Origin: RSA11 sp965652565
GTDB lineage: Bacteria > Actinomycetota > Thermoleophilia > Solirubrobacterales > 70-9
Length of the DNA: 64,000 nt
Assembly: GCA_965652565.1 (NCBI GenBank)
Contig: CBFGWL010000001.1
Location: 1-64,000, forward strand
Reading direction: 5' to 3'
How positions within the stretch are numbered: the first letter of the stretch is position 1; the number at the start of each line of letters is the position of its first letter. Positions 24,851 through 33,156 of this stretch are shown one piece after another. The notes under the pieces were generated by a model. The model was not told the DNA's origin and searched no databases. It saw only the letters and a list, made by a program, of their open reading frames with translations. Made by a program: the position numbers and the translations under genes.

Positions 24851-24871
24851 ATGGGTTTTCGCAAGGGCTGA
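24851..24871 (+). CDS. Hexapeptide micro-gene 4 (MGFRKG)
   Basis: ATG GGT TTT CGC AAG GGC TGA encodes the same peptide; both variable codons differ from copy 1 but are synonymous. The ribosome binding site is AAGGAG (24837-24842), 8 nt upstream. It is the last copy before the terminator. Confidence 0.7.
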   Translation: MGFRKG

Positions 24872-24899
24872 GCACAGCTGATCGAACTGCGATCAATGA

Positions 24900-24935
24900 C
24901 CGGCGCGCGACCTCGAAGGTCGTGCGCCGGTTTTT
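24900..24935 (+). terminator. Strong terminator closing the hexapeptide array
   Basis: CCGGCGCGCGACCT, loop CGA, AGGTCGTGCGCCGG is a 14-bp stem with one G-T pair, followed by TTTTT. A smaller hairpin TGATCG-AACTG-CGATCA (24879-24895) precedes it. It ends a plus-strand transcript that contains only the four micro-genes. Confidence 0.92.
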
Positions 24936-24964
24936 GTTGGTCGCACCCAACACCGCCGTCTCGC

Positions 24965-26374
24965 TCAGCGCGGCGGGGAGGACTGGGCGAACCGCCGTCG
25001 GCGCTTGCGCGACGGGGCGGCCGCGTGACGGTCGATCCGCCGTTCCAGGTTGAGCTCCGCCTCGAAGTCGGCGTCGCTGCCGTGCCGGAACGAAAGCCGC
25101 TGCTCCTCGAGGATCTCGATGAAGAGCTCGACGAAGCGCGGGTCGAGCTGCGTGCCCGCGACCGCGCGCAGCTCAGCGATCGCCGCCACCGGCGAGCGCG
25201 GCTCGCGGTAGGAGTCGCGCGCCGTCATCACGTCGTAGGTGTCGACGACGGCGATGATCCGGGCGATCGGGGGGATCTCCTCGCCGACCAGCCCATACGG
25301 ATAGCCGAGGCCGTCCATCCGCTCGTGGTGGGCGAGGATGATCTCGCTGACGGGTCCGTAGCCGTCGATGCCGGCCACGATGCGCGCCCCCTCGGCGGGG
25401 TGGCGCTTGATCTGGTCCCAGTCCTCCTCGGTGAGCGGGGTGTCGGCCTTGAGGATGGAGTCGGGGAGGATGAACTTGCCGATGTCGTGCAGCAGCCCGG
25501 CCGTGTGCGCGAGCTCCTGCTCCTCGGGCGACATGCCGGCGCGGCGCGCCAGCTCGCGCGCGTAGCGGGCGACCGCGGCGCTGTGGCGCGCGGTCATCCG
25601 GTCGCGCAGGTCGAGCGTCCGCATGAGCGCGCTCAACAGGCCCACCTGAAAGCCCGCGAGCTGGTGCGCGCGGCGCTCGAGCTCCTGCGCGCGCTCCCGC
25701 GAGGTGAGGAGCGCGCCGAGCAGGTACTGGAAGATGAGCAGGACTACCCCGAACATGGCGATCGTCACCAGGCCGATCTCGAAGTAGGCGAAGGCGATCC
25801 CGACGGCGAGCAGGGCGGTGGCGAGCTCCGACGGGAGGATGGGAATCAGGACCTCGCTGAAGGCCTCCCGGATCGGCGTGCCCTCCTCGTAGCGCGTGTA
25901 CGCGGCGATCATCGTGAAGTTGAGGAGGAGGGCGCCGATGAACGTGGCGAGGACCGCGAGGTAGAAGCCCGCGTCGTCCGGCGTGAGCGCGAGCCCGTCC
26001 CGCGCGGCGTCGAAGCCGAGCGCGGCGAGCAGCGGGAACCACGTGAAGACGACCAGGTTGATCAGCAGGTTCGACAGGGAGTAGCGCTCGACCAGCCAGC
26101 CGGCGACGATGGTCGCCAGGCCGACGATCACGGCGGGCGCCGCGCCGAGCAGGATCGCCGCCGAGACGATCGCGAGAAAGCTGCCGGAGGCGAAGACGCG
26201 GTTCGCCGGCACGGCGACGCGGCGGATGTCCGAGATCACGCCAAAGGCGAGCAGCATCCCGAGCAGGGGCAGATCCCAGTCCGCGCTCGGCGCGAGCGCG
26301 GCGGTCCAGGCGATGCCGGCGGCCAGGACCGCGATCTCGAGCGCCATGAACGAAGCCGACGGCGCCCGGGTCAT
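24965..26374 (-). CDS. Membrane HD-GYP domain protein
   Basis: Predicted cyclic-di-GMP phosphodiesterase or related HD hydrolase. The 469-residue product has about seven membrane helices in the first 240 residues and a cytoplasmic HD-GYP domain (about 270-440). The metal-binding parts are TARHSAAVARYARELARRAG, LLHDIGKFILPDSIL (HD), and HHERMDGLGYPYGL, where GYP is intact. The C-terminus is basic (SRKRRRRFAQS). The start at 26374 (MTRAPSASFMALEIAVL) is the likely one; frames further upstream lack hydrophobic or domain homology. It is divergent from dnaE. Confidence 0.85.
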   Translation of the reverse strand: MTRAPSASFMALEIAVLAAGIAWTAALAPSADWDLPLLGMLLAFGVISDIRRVAVPANRVFASGSFLAIVSAAILLGAAPAVIVGLATIVAGWLVERYSLSNLLINLVVFTWFPLLAALGFDAARDGLALTPDDAGFYLAVLATFIGALLLNFTMIAAYTRYEEGTPIREAFSEVLIPILPSELATALLAVGIAFAYFEIGLVTIAMFGVVLLIFQYLLGALLTSRERAQELERRAHQLAGFQVGLLSALMRTLDLRDRMTARHSAAVARYARELARRAGMSPEEQELAHTAGLLHDIGKFILPDSILKADTPLTEEDWDQIKRHPAEGARIVAGIDGYGPVSEIILAHHERMDGLGYPYGLVGEEIPPIARIIAVVDTYDVMTARDSYREPRSPVAAIAELRAVAGTQLDPRFVELFIEILEEQRLSFRHGSDADFEAELNLERRIDRHAAAPSRKRRRRFAQSSPPR

Positions 26375-26582
26375 GCTCGGTTCCGATTCTTCTCGCGTGT
26401 CATGGCCTCCGTGCCGTGACGCCGCGGGGTTCCCCCCGGGTTGCGGGTTGTCTGCCACACCCATTATTCGCCCTTTCGGCGAAAATCCTTGAACTCGTCG
26501 GCACAAAGTCGGGGCCCCAGGCAGTCAAAGGGGGCCTTTGCCGCGGCCGCGGCGGGGCTTTCCCGCGCCGACGCGCCGAGCT

Positions 26583-26601
26583 TTCCCGCAAGTTGCGGGA
26601 A
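26583..26601. promoter_or_regulatory. Perfect 19-bp palindrome upstream of dnaE
   Basis: TTCCCGCAA-G-TTGCGGGAA is a perfect 9-1-9 palindrome, 36 nt before the dnaE ATG. A half-site-like GCTTTCCCGC also occurs near 26558 and is repeated at the left edge of the palindrome. It looks like an operator, but it does not match the actinobacterial LexA box. The rest of the 262-nt divergent region holds only a small hairpin TTCGCC-CTTTC-GGCGAA (26467-26483). Confidence 0.5.
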
Positions 26602-26636
26602 CGCTTTCCTCGTCATCCGATCGCGTTGCCAAGATC

Positions 26637-29600
26637 ATGGGCGTGAGCGGAGCAGTTGCCCACCTGCACGTCCACAGCGAGTACTCGCTGCTCGACGGCG
26701 CCTGCAAGATCGACAAGATGGCCCAGCACGCGGCCGATCTCGGCATGCCCGCGCTCGGGCTCACCGATCACGGCGTGATGAACGGGGCGATCGAGCACTA
26801 CAAGGCGTGCAAGGCCGCGGGGATCAAGCCGATCCTCGGGATCGAGGCGTACCTGGTCGACGATCGCCGCTCCGCCGACCGCCGCGCCGAGCGCAACCAC
26901 CTCACGCTGCTCGCGGCGAGCGACGAGGGCTTCCGCAACCTCGTCAAGCTGAGCTCGGCCGGCTTCCTCGAGGGCTTCGGCCGCGGCAAGGCCAACGTCG
27001 ACATGGAGCTGCTCGACCGCTACTCCGACGGCGTCATCGCGCTGACCGGCTGCCTGCAGTCGCGCTTCTGCCGCCGCCTCGTCGAGGACCGCCCCGACGA
27101 CGCGCGGGCCCATCTCGACGACCTGATCCAGGTGTTCGGGCCCGAGGACGTCTACATGGAGATCCAGGTCAACGGGATCCCCGAGCAGGACAAGGCGAAC
27201 GAGGGCATCGTGAAGTTCGCCCGCGAGGTCGGCCGCCCGCTCGTCGCGACCGGCGACGTGCACTACCTGCGCCGCGAGGACTACGACCACCACGCCGCGC
27301 TGCTGTGCGTGCAGACCAAGTCGACCCTCGAGCAGCCGAAGCTGCGCTTCGACACCAACGAGTTCTATTTGAAGAGCTACGACGAGATGGTCGAGGCGTT
27401 CGCGCCCTGGCCCGAGGCGGTCCCGATGACGATCGAGATCGCCGAGCGCTGCTCGACCGAGATCGAGCTCGGCAAGCTCCTGCTGCCGCGCTTCCCGACC
27501 CCCGATGGGGAGGAGCCCAAGGACATGCTCCGCCGCCTCGCGCTCGAGGGGCTCAAGCGGCGCTACGGCGATCCGATCCCGGCGCGCGCGCTGGAGCGTC
27601 TCGACTTCGAGCTCGGCGTGATCGGCGAGATGGGCTTCGACTCGTACTTCCTGATCGTCTGGGACTTCGTCAAGTACGCGAAGGAGAACGGCATCGCGGT
27701 GGGCCCGGGACGCGGCTCGGCCGCCGGCTCGATCGTGGCTTACGCGCTCAACATCACCGAGCTCGATCCGCTCGGCAACGAGCTCCTCTTCGAGCGCTTC
27801 CTCAACCCCGCGCGTAAGTCCATGCCGGACATCGACATCGACTTCTCGGTGCGCGGCCGTGAGCGCGTGATGCGCTACGTACAGGAGAAGTACGGCCGTG
27901 AGTCGGTGGCGCAGATCATCACCTTCGGCAAGATGGCGCCGCGCGCCGCCACCCGCGACGCCGCTCGCGTGCTCGGCTTCGACTACGGCACGGGTGACCG
28001 CCTGGCGAAGCTGATCCCCGAGCCGATCATGGGCCGCAGCCCGAGCTTCGACGAGTGCCTGAAGCCCGGGGAGGAGCTGCGCCAGGCGGTCGACTCCGAC
28101 CCGAACGCGGCGAAGATCGTCGAGGTCGCCAAGGGGCTCGAGGGCAAGGTCCGCAACAACTCGATCCACGCCGCCGCCGTGGTGATCGCGGACCGCCCGC
28201 TCGACGAGATCGTCCCGCTGCAGCTCGCCGAGGACCGGGGCGCGCCCGGCGAGCGCAACAGCAACGGCAAGCTCGAGCGCCAGTTCAAGATCGTGACCCA
28301 GTACTCCATGGGCCCGATCGAGGAGATCGGCCTGCTGAAGATGGACTTCCTGGGCCTGCGCAACCTCGACGTCATCGAGGATGCGATCGACATCATCCGG
28401 CGCTCGCGCGGGGTCGAGATCGACATCGACAAGATCCCCCTCGACGATCCGAAGACCTACGAGATGCTCTCGCGCGGCGACTCGATCGGCGTCTTCCAGC
28501 TCGAATCCGAGGGCATGCAGCAGGCGCTGCGCCAGATCCGGCCGACCGAGTTCAACGACATCGTCGCGATCGGCGCCCTCTATCGCCCCGGCGCCATGCG
28601 CTTCATCCCCGACTACGCCCGGGGCAAGCGCGACCCCTCGTCGGTGACCTACCCCGACGAGCGCCTGCGCCCGATCACCGAGGAGACCTACGGCTGCGTC
28701 ATCTACCAGGAGCAGCTCATGGAGATCTCCAAGCGGATCGCGGGCTTCTCGCCGGCGGAGGCGGACGATCTCCGCAAGGCGGTCGGCAAGAAGAAGCGCG
28801 ACCTGATGGCGACCATGAAGGACAAGTTCCTGGAGGGCTGCGCGGCCTCGGGAACGGATCGCCGCGTCGCGGACGACCTCTGGTCGCTGATGACCGCGGC
28901 GGCGGACTACTCCTTCAACAAGTCGCACGCCGCCTGTTACGCGCTGATTTCCTACCGCACCGCCTACCTCAAGGCGAACTACCCCGCCGAGTACATGGCC
29001 GCGGTGATCTCGTCGGTGATGTCGACGAAGGACAAGGTCCCGTTCTTCGTCAACCGGTGCGCCGAGATGGGGATCGAGGTGCTGCCGCCCGACGTCAACT
29101 CTTCCGACCACGACTTCGTGGTCACGGGCAACTCGATCCGCTTCGGGCTCGACGCCGTCAAGAACGTGGGCTACCAGGCCGTCGAGGCGATCCTCGCGAC
29201 GCGCGAGTCCGGCGGCCCCTTCGAGTCGATCTGGGACTTCTGCGACCGCGTTGACGCGCGCGCCGTCAACAAGCGCGCGATCGAGTGCCTGATCAAGTGC
29301 GGCGCGCTCGACTCGACCGGCGACACCCGCAAGGGGATGCTCGAGGTGCTGCCGCAAGCGCAGGCGAGCGGGCAGAAGGCGCAGGAGGACGCGCTGCGCG
29401 GGCAGTCCTCGATCTTCGATCTGGGCGGCGACGCGCAGAGCGAGTCGACGCCGTTCGCGAGCCAGCGCCCGCCGGTGCCGAGCGAGGAGTTCGAGCAGCG
29501 CGAGCTGCTGGCGCTCGAGAAGGAGACGCTCGGCACGTTCCTCTCCTCGCATCCGCTCACCGAGGTGCGCGACGCGCTGCGCGCCCGCGTGGACTGCTCG

Positions 29601-30158
29601 CTGCGCGAGGCCGCCGGCAAGCAGGACGGCTCGTGGGTGACGGTCGGCGGGATCGTCGCCGAGGCAAAGAAGGTGCGCACGCGCAGCGGCGCCTTCGTGA
29701 TGTTCGCCCGGCTCGACGACCTGGAGGGCCAGATCGAGCTCTTCGTGCGCGACGCCGCGAGCGAGGCGGCGCAGGCGATCGAGGTCGACAAGGTGGTCAC
29801 CGTCCGTGGCCGCGTCGACCACAAGGGCCGGGGCGACACGAGCATCGTCGTGCAGGACGCCGAGCCGTTCGAGCCCGACGAGGACGAGCTCGCGCAGGCG
29901 CGCGCGGAGGCCGCCAGGCGAGCCGGCCGCGAGCCGCTCGTGCTGCGGGTCGACGCAGCGCGCTGGCACGCCGAGCTCATCGACGAGCTCAAGCACCTCT
30001 TCGAGAGCCACCCCGGCAACGCCGAGGTGTTGCTCGAGATGATCACGCGGCAGGGCTTGCGGAAGCTGCGCTTCGGCGAGGAGTACCGCGTCGACGTCAC
30101 GCCGGGGCTTCGCGCCGAACTCGACCACCTGCTGGGTCCGAAGGCGCTCGCCGCCTGA
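26637..30158 (+). CDS. dnaE: DNA polymerase III alpha subunit
   Basis: Main replicative DNA polymerase, 1173 residues, typical of DnaE1. The N-terminal PHP domain begins HLHVHSEYSLLDGACKI. The polymerase core has GPGRGSAAGSIVAYAL and the metal-binding acids in PDIDIDF (D398, D400). A finger region with SFNKSHAACYALISYRTAYL, a helix-hairpin-helix region and a C-terminal OB-fold (about 1000-1090) follow. ATG 26637 is chosen because PHP homology begins just after it, although an in-frame ATG lies 99 nt upstream. A perfect palindrome sits before it. Confidence 0.97.
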   Translation: MGVSGAVAHLHVHSEYSLLDGACKIDKMAQHAADLGMPALGLTDHGVMNGAIEHYKACKAAGIKPILGIEAYLVDDRRSADRRAERNHLTLLAASDEGFRNLVKLSSAGFLEGFGRGKANVDMELLDRYSDGVIALTGCLQSRFCRRLVEDRPDDARAHLDDLIQVFGPEDVYMEIQVNGIPEQDKANEGIVKFAREVGRPLVATGDVHYLRREDYDHHAALLCVQTKSTLEQPKLRFDTNEFYLKSYDEMVEAFAPWPEAVPMTIEIAERCSTEIELGKLLLPRFPTPDGEEPKDMLRRLALEGLKRRYGDPIPARALERLDFELGVIGEMGFDSYFLIVWDFVKYAKENGIAVGPGRGSAAGSIVAYALNITELDPLGNELLFERFLNPARKSMPDIDIDFSVRGRERVMRYVQEKYGRESVAQIITFGKMAPRAATRDAARVLGFDYGTGDRLAKLIPEPIMGRSPSFDECLKPGEELRQAVDSDPNAAKIVEVAKGLEGKVRNNSIHAAAVVIADRPLDEIVPLQLAEDRGAPGERNSNGKLERQFKIVTQYSMGPIEEIGLLKMDFLGLRNLDVIEDAIDIIRRSRGVEIDIDKIPLDDPKTYEMLSRGDSIGVFQLESEGMQQALRQIRPTEFNDIVAIGALYRPGAMRFIPDYARGKRDPSSVTYPDERLRPITEETYGCVIYQEQLMEISKRIAGFSPAEADDLRKAVGKKKRDLMATMKDKFLEGCAASGTDRRVADDLWSLMTAAADYSFNKSHAACYALISYRTAYLKANYPAEYMAAVISSVMSTKDKVPFFVNRCAEMGIEVLPPDVNSSDHDFVVTGNSIRFGLDAVKNVGYQAVEAILATRESGGPFESIWDFCDRVDARAVNKRAIECLIKCGALDSTGDTRKGMLEVLPQAQASGQKAQEDALRGQSSIFDLGGDAQSESTPFASQRPPVPSEEFEQRELLALEKETLGTFLSSHPLTEVRDALRARVDCSLREAAGKQDGSWVTVGGIVAEAKKVRTRSGAFVMFARLDDLEGQIELFVRDAASEAAQAIEVDKVVTVRGRVDHKGRGDTSIVVQDAEPFEPDEDELAQARAEAARRAGREPLVLRVDAARWHAELIDELKHLFESHPGNAEVLLEMITRQGLRKLRFGEEYRVDVTPGLRAELDHLLGPKALAA

Positions 30159-30171
30159 GGCCCTCTCCGCT

Positions 30172-30177
30172 TAGACT
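30172..30177 (+). promoter_or_regulatory. -10 hexamer TAGACT, leaderless start
   Basis: TAGACT ends 6 nt before ATG 30184, with no Shine-Dalgarno between. The gene is thus probably transcribed separately from dnaE. Confidence 0.45.
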
Positions 30178-30183
30178 TCAGCA

Positions 30184-30588
30184 ATGGCGCTAGACCAGCG
30201 CAGCGGCGAAGGTGTCCGGCATGGCGAGTGCCGCAGCTGCCGGACGTTCTGCGACAAGGTCGTGGAGGTGCGCGGGTGCATCGAAATGCGCTGCCCCAAC
30301 CTCTACTCCTACGAGGACCACCTCACGGGCAACCGCTACATGGGCTGCGTGCGCAAGGTCTTCCGGGCCGAGATCGACGTGGACGCGTTCGAGCTCGCCG
30401 AGCACAGCGGCGGCTTCGGCGGCATCAAGATGACCGGCCGGCCGCTCCCGCAATGCCAGTTCCGCGTGGAGCCCTGCTACGAGGGCTCGGGCGCCGCGTA
30501 TGAGTGCGTGAATCCGAGGTTCTTCGACTGCACGGACGAGGGGCCCGAGGGCATCAGGGCGTTCGATCTACGCAACGCACTGGGCTAA
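30184..30588 (+). CDS. Cys-rich protein of unknown function
   Basis: A 134-residue soluble protein with ten cysteines. They are grouped as CRSCRTFC near the N-terminus, then CIEMRC, GC, and QC, PC, EC and DC in the second half. The pairs suggest one or two zinc- or iron-sulfur-binding sites. No signal peptide or membrane helix. I do not recognise the family. It follows dnaE and precedes the DNA-repair gene nfo, but its leaderless promoter makes a link to replication unproven. Confidence 0.75.
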   Translation: MALDQRSGEGVRHGECRSCRTFCDKVVEVRGCIEMRCPNLYSYEDHLTGNRYMGCVRKVFRAEIDVDAFELAEHSGGFGGIKMTGRPLPQCQFRVEPCYEGSGAAYECVNPRFFDCTDEGPEGIRAFDLRNALG

Positions 30589-30593
30589 ACAGG

Positions 30594-30614
30594 TCGCCAG
30601 TCGCCAGTCGCCAG
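30594..30614. repeat. Three tandem 7-mers in a gene-free gap
   Basis: TCGCCAG is repeated three times without interruption, right after the Cys-rich gene. The remaining gap to 30770 shows no gene, promoter or clear terminator. Confidence 0.6.
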
Positions 30615-30770
30615 TTCCGAGGCCCCGGCCGCACGCCGATCCGAACACGCCCGCCGGCATGTGTGGGGCGACTACGCGCGATAGGGGCGAGCGAATCGGT
30701 GCCACGCGAGTCTCTGTCGCGCCCGAGCGCGACCACAAACGCTCGCGCCGCCCAACCGGCGACTATTGCC

Positions 30771-31637
30771 TCAGCTGCCCTTCCGAGCCTTCAGCCCGCG
30801 CTCACGGAGCTTCTTCGCGCGGTTCACTTCGGCGCGATCGGCGCCCTTGCCCTCGGGGCCCGGCGTCTCGATGAGGGTGGGGAGGTCCTCGAAGCGCGGC
30901 TCGGAGAGGAAAATCGAAAGCACCTCGTCGCCCATCTCGCCCTCGCCGAGGTTGGCATGCTGGTCCCGCTTGCCGCCGAACGGGATCTTTGAGTCGTTGA
31001 GGTGCAGGCAGCGCAGCCGGTCGAGGCCGACCTTCGCGTCGAACTCGTCCACGACCTCCGCGAGCCCCTCCGGCGTACGGATGTCGAAGCCCCACGCGAA
31101 GAGGTGGCAGGAGTCGAGGCAGACGCCCAGCCGGCCGTCCCCGCCGGCGAGCTCGATCAGCTCCGCGAGCTCGTCGAAGTTCTGGCCCAGGGGCCCGTTG
31201 GTGCCGGCCGTGTTCTCGAGCAGGATCGGCGTCGACTCGCTCTCGGCGAGCGCCTCGCGGATCGCCTCGCCCGCGCGCTTCATCGAAGCGTCGTGCGGCT
31301 CGCCCTTGCGCGCGCCCGCGTGCAACACGACGCCGTTCGCGTTGATGTTGTCGCCGACGCGCAGCGAGTTGGTGAGCGCGGCGATCGACTTCTCGCGGAT
31401 GTCGGGCTCCTTCGAGGCGCAGTTGATCAGGTAGACCGCGTGGATCACGACGGCCTCGAGCGGCGACTCGGCGAACGCGGTGCGAAAGCCCTCGAAGTCG
31501 CTCGGCTTGTGGTTGGTCGGCCGCCACATCCGCGGGCTCTGCGAGAAGATCTGGATGGCCTCAGAGGCCGTTTCAATCCCGCGCTCAACGGCCTTCGGCA
31601 GGCCGCCGGCGGTCGACACGTGTGCACCGATCAGCAT
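30771..31637 (-). CDS. nfo: Endonuclease IV (AP endonuclease)
   Basis: Cuts DNA 5' of abasic sites in base excision repair, using three zinc ions. The 288-residue TIM-barrel product starts MLIGAHVSTAGGL. Metal-binding segments include VIHAVYLINCAS, VVLHAGARKG, LLENTAGTNG, CLDSCHLFAWGFDI, LHLNDSKIPFGGKRDQH and LIETPGPEG. The ATG at 31637 is chosen over longer frames since the family starts there and a -10 hexamer lies 10 nt upstream. Divergent from gltX across 79 nt. Confidence 0.95.
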   Translation of the reverse strand: MLIGAHVSTAGGLPKAVERGIETASEAIQIFSQSPRMWRPTNHKPSDFEGFRTAFAESPLEAVVIHAVYLINCASKEPDIREKSIAALTNSLRVGDNINANGVVLHAGARKGEPHDASMKRAGEAIREALAESESTPILLENTAGTNGPLGQNFDELAELIELAGGDGRLGVCLDSCHLFAWGFDIRTPEGLAEVVDEFDAKVGLDRLRCLHLNDSKIPFGGKRDQHANLGEGEMGDEVLSIFLSEPRFEDLPTLIETPGPEGKGADRAEVNRAKKLRERGLKARKGS

Positions 31638-31647
31638 TGAGCCGGGC

Positions 31648-31653
31648 AGCTTA
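31648..31653 (-). promoter_or_regulatory. -10 hexamer TAAGCT before nfo
   Basis: On the minus strand TAAGCT ends 10 nt before the nfo ATG. Confidence 0.4.
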
Positions 31654-31702
31654 GCCAAGGCATGGCGCGGCACCCGCGGGCGGGCGCCGGGAACGCGGTG
31701 GA

Positions 31703-31708
31703 TAGATT
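31703..31708 (+). promoter_or_regulatory. -10 hexamer TAGATT before gltX
   Basis: TAGATT ends 8 nt before ATG 31717, without a Shine-Dalgarno. The same hexamer precedes the gene at 51906. Confidence 0.45.
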
Positions 31709-31716
31709 CACCCGCG

Positions 31717-33087
31717 ATGTCAACCGCTTCGAACGACACCGTGCGCGTGCGTTTCGCGCCCTCGCCGACCGGCGTGCTGCACATCGGCGGCGCGCGGACC
31801 GCTCTCTACAACTGGTTGATGGCACGGGGGAGCGGCGGCGTCTTCGTGCTGCGCCTCGAGGACACCGACCGTGAGCGCTCTACCCCGGAGAACGTCGAGC
31901 AGATCCTGGACGCGCTGCGGTGGCTGGAGCTGGACTGGGACGAGGGCCCGCACAGCCAGTTCGAGCGCCGCGATCGCCACAAGGCCGCGATCGAGCGTCT
32001 GCTCCAGGCGGGCGTCGCCTACCGCGACCCGGCGACGGCTGAGGACGTGCGCGCCTGGAAGGCCGAGCACGGCAACCGCGGCTACCGCGGCACGCCGCGC
32101 GACGAGGAGGGCGCGGCGATCCGGCTGCGCGTCCCCGACGACGGCGAGACCGTGGTCGAGGACGTGATCCGCGGCCGCGTCGCTTTCCCCAACGCAGCCC
32201 AGGACGACTTCGTGATCGCCCGCGGGGACGGCACGCCGCTCTACAACCTGGCGGTCGCCGTCGACGACGCCGAGATGGGGATCACCGACGTCGTGCGCGG
32301 CGACGACCATCTCTCCAACACGCCCAAGCAGGTGCTCGTGTTGGAGGCCCTCGGCGCGGATCTGCCGCGTTACGCGCACCTTCCGCTGCTGCACGGCCCC
32401 GACGGCAAGAAGCTCTCCAAGCGCCACGGCGCGGCGTCCGTGCAGGAGTTGCGCGACGACGGCTACCTGCCCGCCGCCGTGCGCAACTACCTCGCGCTGC
32501 TCGGCTGGGGAACCGAGGACGACACGACCTTGATGGACACCGACGAGCTCATCGAGCGCTTTCGCATCGAGCGCGTCGGGCGGGCCGCTGCCGTGTTCGA
32601 CGAGCGCAAGCTGCGCTGGATGAACGGCCGCTTCATGCGCGAGCTGCCGCTCGACGAGTACACCGACGCCGTCGCCGCGCACTTGGCCGCCGAGGGCGTC
32701 GCGGTCGAGCGCGACAGGCTGCGCGCGGCCTGCGCGATCGCGCAGGACAAGGCGCAGACGCTCGCCGAGGTCTGGCCTCTGATCCGCTTTCTGTTCGAGC
32801 CGCCCGTCGACGACGAGAAGGCGCGGCGGAAGTTCCTCAAGGCCGAGCACCTGGAGAACCTGCGTGGCCTGCGCCCAGTGCTCGCCGAGGTTGATCCCTT
32901 CGACGCGGCGACGCTCGAGGAGCGCCTCACGGCGTACGTCGAGGAGCGCGAGCTCAAGCCGAAGGCGGTCTACCAGCCGCTGCGCGTGGCGATCACCGGA
33001 ACCACGGTCTCGCCGGGGATCTTCGACTCGGTTGCGGCCCTCGGCCGCGAGCGCACGCTCGAGCGCGTCGACGCGGTCCTCGATTAA
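31717..33087 (+). CDS. gltX: Glutamate-tRNA ligase
   Basis: Class I synthetase charging tRNA-Glu. Because gatCAB is also present, it is probably the non-discriminating form that also makes Glu-tRNA-Gln; this is inference. The HIGH motif lies in FAPSPTGVLHIGGARTAL and the KMSKS counterpart in GKKLSKRHGA. The 456-residue product is slightly short but complete. The start is set by the -10 hexamer just upstream and by the usual N-terminal length. Confidence 0.96.
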   Translation: MSTASNDTVRVRFAPSPTGVLHIGGARTALYNWLMARGSGGVFVLRLEDTDRERSTPENVEQILDALRWLELDWDEGPHSQFERRDRHKAAIERLLQAGVAYRDPATAEDVRAWKAEHGNRGYRGTPRDEEGAAIRLRVPDDGETVVEDVIRGRVAFPNAAQDDFVIARGDGTPLYNLAVAVDDAEMGITDVVRGDDHLSNTPKQVLVLEALGADLPRYAHLPLLHGPDGKKLSKRHGAASVQELRDDGYLPAAVRNYLALLGWGTEDDTTLMDTDELIERFRIERVGRAAAVFDERKLRWMNGRFMRELPLDEYTDAVAAHLAAEGVAVERDRLRAACAIAQDKAQTLAEVWPLIRFLFEPPVDDEKARRKFLKAEHLENLRGLRPVLAEVDPFDAATLEERLTAYVEERELKPKAVYQPLRVAITGTTVSPGIFDSVAALGRERTLERVDAVLD

Positions 33088-33156
33088 ACGCCGGGCGCCC
33101 GCTTGCCGACATAGGGAGGGACGGCACGTACGTCCACGCCGTCGCCTACTCTCCCC

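Larger units (their letters stand above)
24554..24871 (+). repeat. Four-fold array of SD plus MGFRKG micro-ORF
   Basis: Four units, each a Shine-Dalgarno, an 8-9 nt spacer and ATG-GGY-TTY-CGC-AAG-GGC-TGA. ORF starts are spaced 107, 96 and 79 nt. Units 1-3 also share GAGCAAAGGA before the start. The sequences between units differ but contain GC hairpins: GGAG...CCTCC near 24607-24632 and CGCCCC...GGGGCG near 24723-24736. A strong terminator follows. No other gene is in this transcription unit. Confidence 0.85.

Noticed and set aside
26613..30128. A 1171-codon open frame on the minus strand across dnaE
   Set aside because: It is the antisense of dnaE. Very high GC makes long open frames common; the product is low-complexity Arg/Leu/Val/Asp-rich and has no family features.
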